Part shown: one piece after another, positions 37,340 through 45,772 of the stretch
Layout: the number at the start of each line of letters is the position of its first letter
How positions within the stretch are numbered: position 1 is the stretch's first letter
DNA from: Acidovorax sp.
Lineage (GTDB): Bacteria > Pseudomonadota > Gammaproteobacteria > Burkholderiales > Burkholderiaceae_C
Assembly (NCBI RefSeq): GCF_027492855.1
Contig: NZ_JAPUDY010000083.1
Coordinates: forward strand, 1 to 53,683
Direction: 5' to 3'
Length of the DNA: 53,683 nt
Program-made: the position numbers and the translations under genes
The notes under the pieces: model-generated
Seen by the model: only the letters and a program-made list of their open reading frames with translations
Databases searched by the model: none
Told to the model about the DNA's origin: nothing

Positions 37340-38501
37340 CCCGATGGAATTGAACGGCAAATGCACGGTGCTGGTGGTGGACGACACGCCAGACAACCTG
37401 TCGCTGATGAGCGACCTGCTGCGCACGGAATACAAGGTCAAGCTCGCGCCCGGCGGCGAGCGTGCGTTGCAGATCGTGGCTGGCGAGAGCAAGCCCGACC
37501 TGATCCTGCTGGACATCATGATGCCGGACATGGACGGCTACGAGGTGCTGCGGCGCCTGCAGTTCAACCCCGAGACCGAGAACATCCCGGTCATCTTTCT
37601 CACCGCCATGAGCGCGTCGGAAGACGAAAGCATTGGCCTGGAGCTGGGCGTGGTGGACTACATCACCAAGCCCATCAACCCCGCCATCGTGATGGCCCGC
37701 GTGCGCAACCACCTGCAGCTCAAGCGCGCGCGCGATTTTTTGGCCCACCACAACCAATACCTGGAGCAGGAGGTGGCCTCCCGCACGCAGGCCATGGCCG
37801 AGCTGCAGGACGCCACCATCCGCGCCATGGCATCGCTGGCCGAAACGCGTGACAACGAAACCGGCAACCACATCCGGCGCACCCAGCACTATGTGAAGAC
37901 GCTGGCCCTGTACCTGCAAAAACACCCGCGTTTCAAGGACGAGCTGACCGACACCGCCATCGAGACGATTTTCAAGTCGGCCCCGCTGCACGACATCGGC
38001 AAGGTCGGCATTCCGGACCGCATCCTGCTCAAGCCCGGCAAGCTCACGGCGGAAGAGTTCGAGATCATGAAGACCCACACCACGCTGGGCCGCGACGCCA
38101 TCCTGGCCGCCGAGAGCGAGACCACACATGACAACCCCTTCTTCCGCTACGCCAAAGAGATCACCTACAGCCACCAGGAGAAATGGAATGGCTCGGGCTA
38201 CCCCCAAGGGCTGGCGGGCGATGACATTCCCCTGTCGGCGCGGCTCATGGCCGTGGCCGACGTGTACGACGCGCTGATCTCCGAGCGCGTGTACAAGCCC
38301 GCCTTCTCGCACGAGCGGGCCACCGAGATCATTCGCGAAGGTCGGGGCAGCCATTTCGACCCCGACATGGTGGACGCCTTCATCGCCCTGTCCGGCGAGT
38401 TCCAGGAGATTGCCCAGCGTTATGCCGACGGCGCACCCGCGCTGCAGGCGCAGATCGACCGCATTGCGAATGACTTTCCCTCCGAGCACATCGAGATCTG
38501 A
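37332..38501 (+). CDS. HD-GYP response regulator, cyclic-di-GMP phosphodiesterase
   Basis: 389 aa from ATG 37332, overlapping the kinase stop by 8 bases. Receiver at residues 10-130: [14 protein letters not shown], phosphoacceptor in [13 protein letters not shown], and the KP loop YITKPINP. The HD-GYP domain spans 165-370: [32 protein letters not shown] with the HD pair, the second metal His in MKTHTTLG, and [14 protein letters not shown] with the GYP signature. All catalytic motifs are intact. It should degrade cyclic di-GMP when phosphorylated by the kinase-HPt route. Confidence 0.94.
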
Positions 38502-38523
38502 AAAAAACAACGTGACAGGCCCC

Positions 38524-39447
38524 ATGCACCCCGCACAAACGACCGTATTGCTGGCCGAGAGTGCCGCCGTCATGCGCCAAACCCTGGCCAGCCAGCTCGA
38601 AGGGGCCGGATTCGCCCAGGTGCTGCAAGCCAGGGATGGCCCGCGTGCCTTGCAACTTCTGCGCTCCGAACCCGTGCACGTGGTGGTGGCCGACCTGAAC
38701 ACGGCCGTGCAAAGCGGCCTGGAGGTGCTGGAGTCAATGCGCGCCGAGCCGCGCCTGGCGAACGTGCCCTTTCTCCTCATGTCGGGCGGGCTCGACCGCG
38801 CATCGGCTGCAAAGGCCATCCAGTTGGGCATTGATGACCTGCTGATCAAACCCTTCACCACACGTCGGTTGGTGGAGCGCCTGCAGCGCGTGCTCACACG
38901 CGGAGCCACCGTGCCCGCATCCACCTCCGCGTCGGCGCCTGACGATGGCGGCCCTGCCGACCGCGGCACCTTGCTGGTGGTGGACGACACGCCGGACAAC
39001 CTGCAACTGATCGCGGGGCTGTTCCGCGACCGCTTCAAGGTGAAAGTGGCCCAGAGCGGTGAAAAAGCCCTCAGCATCTGCCAGTCCGATGCGCCACCCG
39101 ATGTCATCCTGCTCGACGTGATGATGCCCGGCATGGACGGCTTTGAGGTGGCGCGCAGGCTGCGCGAGCACCACACTTCCGAGTACACACCCATCATTTT
39201 CGTGACCGCCATCACCGACGAAATGGCCCGCCACAAGGGCCTGAGCCTGGGCGCCATCGACTACATGTTCAAGCCCATCGACCCCGAACTGCTCAAGCTG
39301 CGCGTGAGCAACCTCATGGTCTATGTGGAACACCGCAAGCAGCTGCAAAAAGACTTCGACCTGCAGCGCGAAAACGCGCAATTGCGCACCGAAGTGCAGC
39401 GGCTGAGCTCAGACCTGCTGCGCTTGCAGACCACGGTGGACGCCTAG
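38524..39447 (+). CDS. Double-receiver response regulator
   Basis: 307 aa from ATG 38524 (GTG 38512 possible). Two REC domains with a Pro/Ser/Ala linker and no classical output domain. REC1 (residues 7-125) is degenerate: LLAESAAV in place of the acidic pair, Asp in VVADLNTAVQSGLE, and KPF. REC2 (residues 155-270) is canonical: [13 protein letters not shown], phosphoacceptor in ILLDVMMPGMDG, and FKPIDP. The tail is a coiled coil (QLRTEVQRLSSDLLRL). It may compete for phosphate or tether the kinase. Last gene of the four-gene signalling operon. Confidence 0.9.
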   Translation: MHPAQTTVLLAESAAVMRQTLASQLEGAGFAQVLQARDGPRALQLLRSEPVHVVVADLNTAVQSGLEVLESMRAEPRLANVPFLLMSGGLDRASAAKAIQLGIDDLLIKPFTTRRLVERLQRVLTRGATVPASTSASAPDDGGPADRGTLLVVDDTPDNLQLIAGLFRDRFKVKVAQSGEKALSICQSDAPPDVILLDVMMPGMDGFEVARRLREHHTSEYTPIIFVTAITDEMARHKGLSLGAIDYMFKPIDPELLKLRVSNLMVYVEHRKQLQKDFDLQRENAQLRTEVQRLSSDLLRLQTTVDA

Positions 39448-39641
39448 GAAACCTCCGCGCGAATCATTGCGCCGCGTTCATCTGCCGCTCGATTTGTGCA
39501 GTGGCTCCCTGGCGGTGCTCGGCTTATGGGCCAAGCCTTCCGATCGCCATTCCTCCAGCGTTTTCGGTGCTTCCGGGTTTCGGCAACGGCGCCTTTTTTT
39601 GTCGACACAAAACAGCCTACTTGCTTGATTTGGACAATTGC

Positions 39642-39654
39642 CCTAATAATTAGG
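39642..39654. promoter_or_regulatory. Palindromic TetR operator in front of the Old Yellow Enzyme gene
   Basis: CCTAAT-A-ATTAGG (39642-39654) is a perfect palindrome, followed by a further half-site GTCCTAATCG (39660-39670). It overlaps a plausible promoter, with TTGCTT (39621-39626), 17 bases and TAATAA at 39644. The TetR gene in this operon is the probable binder. Confidence 0.65.
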
Positions 39655-39689
39655 CCAATCGTCCTAATCGATGTTGAAAGGAGGTTTTC

Positions 39690-40778
39690 GTGGCTGCTGA
39701 TTTGTTCTCTCCCGTAGCGCTGGGTGGCGTCACCCTGGCCAACCGCATGGTGATGGCCCCCATGACGCGCAACCGGGCCGCGCCCGATGGCGTTCCATCG
39801 CCCCTCATGGCCATCCACTATGGCCAGCGTGGCGATGCCGGGCTGGTGATTGCCGAATCCGCCCCCGTCTCCGCGCAAGGTGTCGGCTACCCAGGCACGC
39901 CAGGCATCTACACCGACGCGCAGGCTGAGGGTTGGCGCCAGGTCACTGCGGCAGTCCATGCCAAGGGTGGTCGCATCTTTGCCCAGTTGCAGCACTGCGG
40001 GCGCATCTCGCACCCCAGCCTGCAAGCTGACGGCGGACCTGCGGTGGCTCCGTCTGCGATTCGCCCAGAGGGTATGGCCGTTACCTACACAGGTATGCAG
40101 CCGTTCACCACGCCGCGCGAACTCTCTGCCCATGAAGTCCCCGGCGTGGTGGCCCAGTTCCAGGCCGCATCGCGCATTGCCCAGGCTGCGGGGTTCGATG
40201 GCGTGGAGATCCACGGGGCCAATGGCTACCTCATCGACCAATTCCTGCGCGATGGAACCAACCAGCGCACGGATGCCTATGGTGGAACACCGGCGCGGCG
40301 CATGGCGTTCCTGTCGGAGGTCCTGGACGCCGTCGGCGAAGTGTGGGCAACGGAGCGCATTGGCGTGCGCCTGAGCCCGGAGAACCGTTTCAACGACATG
40401 AGCGACAGCGACCCGGCCTCTCACTTCGGGTTCTACGCGAAGGTGCTTTCCGCCCGCCGCCTGGCCTATCTCCATGTGCTGGAGGGTGACATGACAGCCG
40501 CCCCGCACTCGCTGGACTACGGGTTGCTTCGGCGCCAATTTGGCGGAACCTACATCGCCAACAATGGCTACGACAAAGCACGCGCCATGGCAGCCATCCG
40601 TAGCGGCGCGGCCGACCTCATCGCTTTTGGCAAGCCCTTCATTGCAAACCCGGACCTGGTGACGCGTTTTCGGCACGACCTGCCGCTCAGCGACCCCGAC
40701 CCCACCACGTTTTACGGAGGAGATGAGCGTGGGTACACCGATTACCCTGCGGCCGCTACGCCCACCGCGATGGACTGA
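39690..40778 (+). CDS. Alkene reductase, Old Yellow Enzyme family (NemA-like)
   Basis: 362 aa from GTG 39690, which has an ideal AAAGGAGG site. FMN TIM-barrel: VMAPMTRNRA with the flavin Thr, IFAQLQHCGRISHP, and the substrate-activating pair H and N in DGVEIHGANGYLIDQFL, with a Tyr shortly after in that motif. The C-terminal phosphate loop is LIAFGKPFIANPDL. It reduces electrophilic alkenes such as N-ethylmaleimide, enones and nitro compounds with NADPH. It is the first gene of an OYE-TetR-YciI unit with a palindromic operator upstream, the layout of electrophile-responsive nemRA loci. Confidence 0.93.
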   Translation: MAADLFSPVALGGVTLANRMVMAPMTRNRAAPDGVPSPLMAIHYGQRGDAGLVIAESAPVSAQGVGYPGTPGIYTDAQAEGWRQVTAAVHAKGGRIFAQLQHCGRISHPSLQADGGPAVAPSAIRPEGMAVTYTGMQPFTTPRELSAHEVPGVVAQFQAASRIAQAAGFDGVEIHGANGYLIDQFLRDGTNQRTDAYGGTPARRMAFLSEVLDAVGEVWATERIGVRLSPENRFNDMSDSDPASHFGFYAKVLSARRLAYLHVLEGDMTAAPHSLDYGLLRRQFGGTYIANNGYDKARAMAAIRSGAADLIAFGKPFIANPDLVTRFRHDLPLSDPDPTTFYGGDERGYTDYPAAATPTAMD

Positions 40779-40788
40779 AAGCCCCGCC

Positions 40789-41379
40789 ATGATGAAAACC
40801 ATTGCACCCAAGCCTAGCACCCGCCAGGAGATCGTTGAAAAAGCAGACCTCTTGTTCTATCAGCGTGGTTTCGAGAACACCTCGTTTGCCAACATCGCTG
40901 ACGAGGTGAAGATTTCGCGGGGCAATTTCTACTACCACTTCAAGACCAAGGACGACATTCTTGCGGCGGTAATAGCGCACCGTGCCGCCCAAACCCAGGC
41001 CATGCTCGATGCCTGGGCTCAAAAGGGGCACACGCCTGCCGAACGCTTGAAGTGTTTTGCGCAGATGCTGATCGACAACCGCCAGGACATCCAGCGCTTT
41101 GGCTGCCCGGTGGGCACGCTGTGCGCCGAGCTGGCCAAGCGGGAGCATCCCTCACAGGGCGACGCCGGAATGATCTTCGGCCAGTTTCGCCGATGGCTGG
41201 CGGAACAGTTTGCCGCGCTGGGCCGCGCCGACGATGCCGACACACTAGCGATGCACCTGCTGGCCCGAAGCCAGGGCATCGCCTCCCTGGCGAATGCTTT
41301 TCATGACGAAGTGTTCATCCGCCACGAGGTCGATCAGATCGAGGCCTGGGTGCAGTCTGTGGCTCCTCAGGGCTCTTGA
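40789..41379 (+). CDS. TetR family regulator, NemR-like
   Basis: 196 aa from ATG 40789 (ATG 40792 is adjacent). Helix-turn-helix: EIVEKADLLFYQRGFENTSFANIADEVKI, then GNFYYHFKTKDDIL (motif YYHFKTK). The ligand domain includes RFGCPVGTLCAELAKRE, with two Cys in the position where NemR-type regulators sense electrophiles or hypochlorite. It starts 10 bases after the reductase stop. The palindrome before the operon is the likely target, giving negative feedback relieved by electrophiles. Confidence 0.9.
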   Translation: MMKTIAPKPSTRQEIVEKADLLFYQRGFENTSFANIADEVKISRGNFYYHFKTKDDILAAVIAHRAAQTQAMLDAWAQKGHTPAERLKCFAQMLIDNRQDIQRFGCPVGTLCAELAKREHPSQGDAGMIFGQFRRWLAEQFAALGRADDADTLAMHLLARSQGIASLANAFHDEVFIRHEVDQIEAWVQSVAPQGS

Positions 41380-41431
41380 GCAACGCAGTTTTCCAACCCC
41401 CTACAACCCCATGCCATAGGAGGAGTTCACC

Positions 41432-41719
41432 ATGCACATTGTTTTTCTCAAATTCGGCCCCAACCGCTCGCAAGCAGCCCAGTGGATGGCCGCGCACAAC
41501 CAGTGGATCCAGAGCGGCATCGACGACGGCGTGTTCCTGATGGCCGGTTCGCTGGAGTCCGCGCAAGGCGGCGCGATTTTGGCCGCCAAAACCACCAAAG
41601 AAGAACTCGCATCGAGGGTTCAGCAAGACCCCTTTGTCGCCCACGGTGTGGTGGTGCCGGAGATCATCAGCGTGACGCCATCTCGCACCGTGGAAGGTTT
41701 TGCCAGGCTCATCGACTGA
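41432..41719 (+). CDS. YciI-like protein
   Basis: 95 aa with a strong GGAGGAG ribosome site. The ferredoxin-like fold of the YciI family: MHIVFLKFGPN, the His in AAHNQWIQSGIDDGVFLMAG, and DPFVAHGVVVPEIISVTP. The family is small, dimeric and of unclear activity, possibly with a His-Asp dyad. It is the third gene of the reductase operon, 52 bases after the regulator. Confidence 0.85.
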   Translation: MHIVFLKFGPNRSQAAQWMAAHNQWIQSGIDDGVFLMAGSLESAQGGAILAAKTTKEELASRVQQDPFVAHGVVVPEIISVTPSRTVEGFARLID

Positions 41720-41723
41720 TTAA

Positions 41724-42782
41724 CTATGCATGGTGATGATGCCCGTGCTCCGCCTCGGTCGTGGTGGTGCGGTGGCCGTTCAGGCCCAGCTTCGCCAGCA
41801 GTTGCACGTCGGCATCCACGTCGGGGTTGCCCGTCACCAGCAGCTTGTCGCCGTAAAAGATCGAATTGGCCCCGGCCATGAAACACAGCGCCTGCACCGC
41901 CTCGCCCATTTGCTGGCGCCCTGCCGACAGGCGCACGCGCGCTTTGGGCATGGTGATGCGGGCCACGGCGATCACGCGCACAAAGTCGAAGGGGTCGATG
42001 GGGTCGCTGTCGGCCAGCGGCGTGCCGGGCACGCGCACCAGGCTGTTGATGGGCACCGACTCGGGGTACGGCTGCAGATTGGCCAGTTGCGCGATCAGGC
42101 CTGCGCGGTGTACGGGCGCCTCGCCCATGCCCACGATGCCGCCGCAGCACACGCTGATGCCCGCGCTGCGCACGTTCTGCAGGGTGTCCAGCCGGTCCTG
42201 ATAGGCGCGGGTGCTCACCACGTCGGTGTAGTACTCGGGGGCGGTGTCGAGGTTGTGGTTGTAGTAGTCCAGCCCTGCGTCCTTCAGCGCCTGCGCCTGG
42301 TGCGATTCGAGCATGCCCAGCGTGGCGCAGGTCTGCAGGCCCAGGCCCTTCACGGCGCCGATCAAGGCGCTGACTTTTTCAATATCGCGGTCCTTGGGCG
42401 CGCGCCAGGCGGCCCCCATACAAAAGCGCGTGGCGCCCGCGTCCTTGGCGGCCTGGGCGGCGCGCACCACCTCGTCCACTGCCATCAGCTTTTCGGCCTT
42501 CACGCCGGTGTCGAACTCGGCCGCCTGCGGGCAGTAGCCGCAGTTTTCAGGGCAGCCGCCAGTCTTGACCGACAGCAGCGTGGCCAGCTCGATGTCGCCC
42601 GCAGGCCAGTGCTGGCGGTGCACCGTCTGCGCCTCGAACAGCAGGTCCATCAAAGGCTTGTCGAGCAGCGCCTGGATGGCTTCCACCGACCAGGGGCCTT
42701 GGGCCACGGGGGCTGCAGGGCGGCGGTGCAATTGGACGGGCTGTGCCGATGGGGTGGCGGTGGAGGCCAGGGTGGTGGACAT
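41724..42782 (-). CDS. bioB: Biotin synthase
   Basis: 352 aa from ATG 42782, with AAGGAAC 9 bases upstream; an earlier in-frame ATG at 42806 is possible. Radical SAM enzyme that inserts sulfur into dethiobiotin. SAM cluster motif [12 protein letters not shown] (CxxxCxxC) near residue 80, [15 protein letters not shown]-type [12 protein letters not shown] with a 2Fe-2S Cys, and [17 protein letters not shown]. The C-terminus ends HGHHHHA, an unusual natural His run. It lies alone, on the same strand as the biotin-dependent propionyl-CoA carboxylase genes, which it would supply. Confidence 0.96.
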   Translation of the reverse strand: MSTTLASTATPSAQPVQLHRRPAAPVAQGPWSVEAIQALLDKPLMDLLFEAQTVHRQHWPAGDIELATLLSVKTGGCPENCGYCPQAAEFDTGVKAEKLMAVDEVVRAAQAAKDAGATRFCMGAAWRAPKDRDIEKVSALIGAVKGLGLQTCATLGMLESHQAQALKDAGLDYYNHNLDTAPEYYTDVVSTRAYQDRLDTLQNVRSAGISVCCGGIVGMGEAPVHRAGLIAQLANLQPYPESVPINSLVRVPGTPLADSDPIDPFDFVRVIAVARITMPKARVRLSAGRQQMGEAVQALCFMAGANSIFYGDKLLVTGNPDVDADVQLLAKLGLNGHRTTTTEAEHGHHHHA

Positions 42783-43147
42783 GGGAGGGGTTCCTTCATT
42801 CATCAAGGCTTCTGCCCTGCTGCGGGTTGTTCATCAGCGCGCACCGGCCAGAACCTGGGCGGTTCGCAGCGGCTGGGGCGGATTCTCTAGGAGAAAGCGG
42901 CACAAACATGCACCGTAGGGTCACAAAAAGTGCCAATAAAAGTGCGACGGCAACGGCGCTCAAGTTCAGAGTTTTTTGCGCGCAGAAGGCCGCATCTTCG
43001 CTGCATTTGGCGCGATTTCTGAAAAGCGCCACAGTGGCGATTTTCAAGCGCTCGCAACAGGCGCTTATCTGTGGCGATCTGGTGCGAAATCAGTTGCGCA
43101 GGCGCTCGAAGATAGGCGACGTTAGCGCGCCGATCAGCGCGACATAC
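42783..43147. other. Intergenic region upstream of bioB
   Basis: No supported gene. A short minus-strand frame at 42796-43047 has one hydrophobic stretch but no ribosome site. The stretch 42960-43140 is rich in GCGC and TGGCGA repeats, including one strong palindrome. It presumably holds the bioB promoter. Confidence 0.5.
43021..43045. promoter_or_regulatory. 25-bp near-perfect palindrome upstream of bioB
   Basis: GAAAAGCGCCAC (43021-43032) and GTGGCGATTTTC (43034-43045) are inverted arms around one base, with a single mismatch. Possible operator or a REP-like unit. Confidence 0.5.
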
Positions 43148-43630
43148 TCAACTGAGTGCAGCAATCACATCCGCGGGCGCCTGCACCAGCTCAATCAGCA
43201 CGCCCTCCCCTGCAATCGGAAACTCGTCATTGCTCTTGGGGTGCAAAAAGGTGATGTCGTAGCCCGCTGCGCCCTTGCGAATGCCGCCGGGCGCAAAACG
43301 CACGCCCTTTGCCGTCAGCCATTCCACCGCGCGGGGCAAATCGTCGATCCACAGGCCGATGTGGTTGAGCGGCGTGGTGTGCACGGCGGGTTTTTTGTCG
43401 ATGTCGAGCGGCTGCATGATGTCCACCTCGACCTTGAAAGCATCCCGGCCCATGGCCAGGATGTCTTCGTCGACGTTCTCGCGCTCGCTCTGGAAGGTGC
43501 CGGTTTGTGTGAGGCCCAGCATGTCCACCCACAGGGTTTTCATGCGCTGCTTGTCGGTGCCGCCAATGGCGACTTGCTGAATGCCAAGCACCTTGAAGGG
43601 GCGCAGCGTGTTGGGGTTCGTGCTTGTCAT
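43148..43630 (-). CDS. VOC-family protein, candidate methylmalonyl-CoA epimerase
   Basis: 160 aa. Two vicinal-oxygen-chelate modules: [19 protein letters not shown] and [22 protein letters not shown] start the first; [19 protein letters not shown] starts the second, with metal-type His and an end at [10 protein letters not shown] carrying the final Glu. Metal residues can be placed at Q/H in the first strand, His in LNHIGL and Glu in LIELVQ. It sits at the end of the propionyl-CoA carboxylase-mutase cluster, where a (2S/2R)-methylmalonyl-CoA epimerase is needed. A glyoxalase-like role cannot be excluded. Confidence 0.75.
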   Translation of the reverse strand: MTSTNPNTLRPFKVLGIQQVAIGGTDKQRMKTLWVDMLGLTQTGTFQSERENVDEDILAMGRDAFKVEVDIMQPLDIDKKPAVHTTPLNHIGLWIDDLPRAVEWLTAKGVRFAPGGIRKGAAGYDITFLHPKSNDEFPIAGEGVLIELVQAPADVIAALS

Positions 43631-43650
43631 GAATATCTCAATCGCTCTGT

Positions 43651-43692
43651 TTTTGATAGCTGCTAGCGCTTTATTAGCAAGCGCTAGAGGCC
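43651..43692 (-). repeat. Dispersed palindromic element, copy E
   Basis: Minus strand: GGCC, CTAGCGCT arm, 26 nt, AGCTAT box, then CAAAAA. It starts five bases after the pccA stop codon. Confidence 0.9.
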
Positions 43693-43696
43693 AATT

Positions 43697-45745
43697 TCAT
43701 TCAAATTCCAGAATGATCTGGTCCACCGCCAGCGATTCACCCTTGCCCGCCGTGATCTTGCCGACCACGCCATCTTGTGCGGCAAAAAGGATGTTCTCCA
43801 TCTTCATGGCCTCGATCACGGCCAGCTTTTCACCGGCCTGCACCTTCTGGCCGGGCTGCACCGCCACGTCGACCAGCAGGCCGGGCATGGGCGAGAGCAG
43901 GAACTTGGACAGATCGGGCGGTGCCTTGAACGGCATGAGCTTGTACAGCTTGGCCCCCAGTGGCGACAGCACCAGCGCGTCGATTTGTGTGCCGTTGTGC
44001 GCAATGCGCAGCGCCAGCGGATTCTTGCCCACGCCGCGCTCCACCTGGGCGGTAAAGCCCTGGCCGTTGCAGGCGCCCTGCACACGGATCTGGCCCAGCG
44101 TTGCCGTGCTGCTAATTTGATAGCTATTGCCGCCCACCAATACAGCGCTAGAGCCCGATTTGTCTTCAAAATCGGACACCGTCACATCGTGGTATTGGTT
44201 CTGGCCCTCGGCGCCCAGCGTGATCACCACAAACTGCTCGCCCACCTTGACCTCATGCCCGGCCAACTGGCCGCTGATGCCCGAGGCACGTGCGCGGTAG
44301 CGGCGGTTCATGTAGGCGGCCAGCGCCACCAAAAACAGCGGGTCATCGTGTGGCACGTCTTCGGCGTGGAAGCCCTTGCCGTAGTTCTCGGCAATAAAAC
44401 CGGTGTTGAAGTCGCCCGTCACAAACTTGGGGTGCGCCAGCAGCGCGGCCTGGAACGGGATGTTGCTGCTGATGCCGCGAATCACGAAGCCGTTGAGCGC
44501 CGCGCGCATCTTGGCGATCGCGTCGTTGCGGTCAGTGCCGTGCACGATGAGCTTGGCGATCATCGAGTCGTAATACATGGGGATCTCGCCGCCTTCGTAC
44601 ACACCCGTGTCCACGCGCACACCGAGCTTCTTGGTCGTGTCCGCCTGGAACATCGACTCCTCGGGCGGCTGAAAGCGCACCAGGCGGCCGGTGGACGGCA
44701 AAAAGTTGCGGAACGGATCTTCGGCGTTGATGCGGCATTCGATGGCCCAGCCGTCGCGCTTCACATCGGCTTGCGTGAGCGGCAGCTTCTCGCCCGCCGC
44801 CACGCGGATCATCAGCTCCACCAGGTCCAGGCCGGTGATGCATTCCGTCACCGGGTGCTCCACCTGCAGGCGGGTGTTCATCTCCAAAAAGTAGAAATCC
44901 TGGTCCTTGCCGACCACAAACTCCACCGTGCCCGCGCTTTGGTACTTGACGGCCTTGGCCAGTTGCACGGCCTGCTCGCCCATGGCCTTGCGGGTGGCGT
45001 CGCTGATGAAGGGCGACGGCGCCTCTTCGATCACCTTCTGGTGTCGGCGCTGGATGGAACACTCGCGCTCGTTCAGATAAATCACATTGCCATGGCTGTC
45101 GCCCAGCACCTGGATCTCGATGTGGCGCGGCTCCTGCACAAACTTCTCGATGAAGATGCGGTCATCGCCAAAGCTGTTGCGGGCCTCGTTCTGGCAACTG
45201 GTGAAGCCTTCAAACGCTTCCTTGTCGTTGAACGCCACACGCAGGCCCTTGCCACCGCCGCCGGCCGAGGCCTTGATCATCACGGGGTAACCAATGCCCT
45301 TGGCAATCTCCACCGCCTGCTCGGGGCCGCTGATGGCGTCGTTGTAGCCGGGAATGGTGTTGACCTTGGCTTCATTCGCCAGCTTTTTGGACGCAATCTT
45401 GTCGCCCATGGCGGCAATCGAATGCGCCTTGGGGCCGATGAAGGCAATGCCTTCGTCTTCGCAGCGCTTGGCAAAGGCTTCGTTTTCAGAGAGGAAGCCG
45501 TAGCCGGGGTGCACGGCCTGTGCGCCGGTCTGTTTGCAGGCGGCAATGATCTTGTCGGCCAGCAGGTAAGACTCGCGCGAGGGCGCCGCACCAATGTGCA
45601 CGGCCTCGTCGGCCAGCTTGACGTGGCGGGCTTCTTTGTCGGCGTCGGAGTAGACGGCGACGGTGGCGATGCCCATCTTGCGGGCGGTGGCGATGACTCG
45701 GCACGCGATTTCGCCACGGTTGGCGATCAGGATTTTGGTGAACAT
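43697..45745 (-). CDS. pccA: Propionyl-CoA/acyl-CoA carboxylase alpha subunit (biotin carboxylase-BCCP)
   Basis: 682 aa from ATG 45745, with AGGAGATC upstream. Biotin carboxylase domain (1-450): ILIANRGEIACRVI, the ATP-grasp Gly-rich loop IKASAGGGGKGLRVA, EKFVQEPRHIEIQVLGD, and FLEMNTRLQVEHPVTE. A BT-type middle domain (about 460-600) is followed by BCCP (608-682) with SPMPGLLVDV and EAMKMEN; Lys648 is the biotin site. The BT domain and SPMPG motif favour PccA. Residues about 530-545 (GSSAVLVGGNSYQIS) are encoded by palindromic element copy F. It works with PccB to make methylmalonyl-CoA. Confidence 0.94.
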   Translation of the reverse strand: MFTKILIANRGEIACRVIATARKMGIATVAVYSDADKEARHVKLADEAVHIGAAPSRESYLLADKIIAACKQTGAQAVHPGYGFLSENEAFAKRCEDEGIAFIGPKAHSIAAMGDKIASKKLANEAKVNTIPGYNDAISGPEQAVEIAKGIGYPVMIKASAGGGGKGLRVAFNDKEAFEGFTSCQNEARNSFGDDRIFIEKFVQEPRHIEIQVLGDSHGNVIYLNERECSIQRRHQKVIEEAPSPFISDATRKAMGEQAVQLAKAVKYQSAGTVEFVVGKDQDFYFLEMNTRLQVEHPVTECITGLDLVELMIRVAAGEKLPLTQADVKRDGWAIECRINAEDPFRNFLPSTGRLVRFQPPEESMFQADTTKKLGVRVDTGVYEGGEIPMYYDSMIAKLIVHGTDRNDAIAKMRAALNGFVIRGISSNIPFQAALLAHPKFVTGDFNTGFIAENYGKGFHAEDVPHDDPLFLVALAAYMNRRYRARASGISGQLAGHEVKVGEQFVVITLGAEGQNQYHDVTVSDFEDKSGSSAVLVGGNSYQISSTATLGQIRVQGACNGQGFTAQVERGVGKNPLALRIAHNGTQIDALVLSPLGAKLYKLMPFKAPPDLSKFLLSPMPGLLVDVAVQPGQKVQAGEKLAVIEAMKMENILFAAQDGVVGKITAGKGESLAVDQIILEFE
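44111..44156 (-). repeat. Palindromic element, copy F, inside pccA
   Basis: Minus strand: GGCTCTAGCGCT, exactly 26 nt from CTAGCGCT to AGCTAT, then CAAATTAGCA. The right arm of the first stem has decayed (GGTGGGCGGCAAT). Translated in frame as GSSAVLVGGNSYQIS. Confidence 0.7.
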
Positions 45746-45772
45746 GTGTGATCTCCTGGGTTCTTGTTCTTT

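Noticed and set aside
41724-41760. His run at the BioB C-terminus as a cloning tag
   Set aside because: The codons and the genomic context are natural, and the run is HGHHHHA, not a standard tag; it is treated as a native tail.
42796-43047. Short minus-strand frame of 83 codons with a hydrophobic stretch upstream of bioB
   Set aside because: It overlaps the bioB ribosome site and start, and has no ribosome site of its own. It most likely is leader DNA.
43775-45751. Plus-strand open frame of 658 codons opposite pccA
   Set aside because: Antisense shadow of a well-conserved carboxylase gene, with a His/Leu/Val-rich translation typical of such frames.
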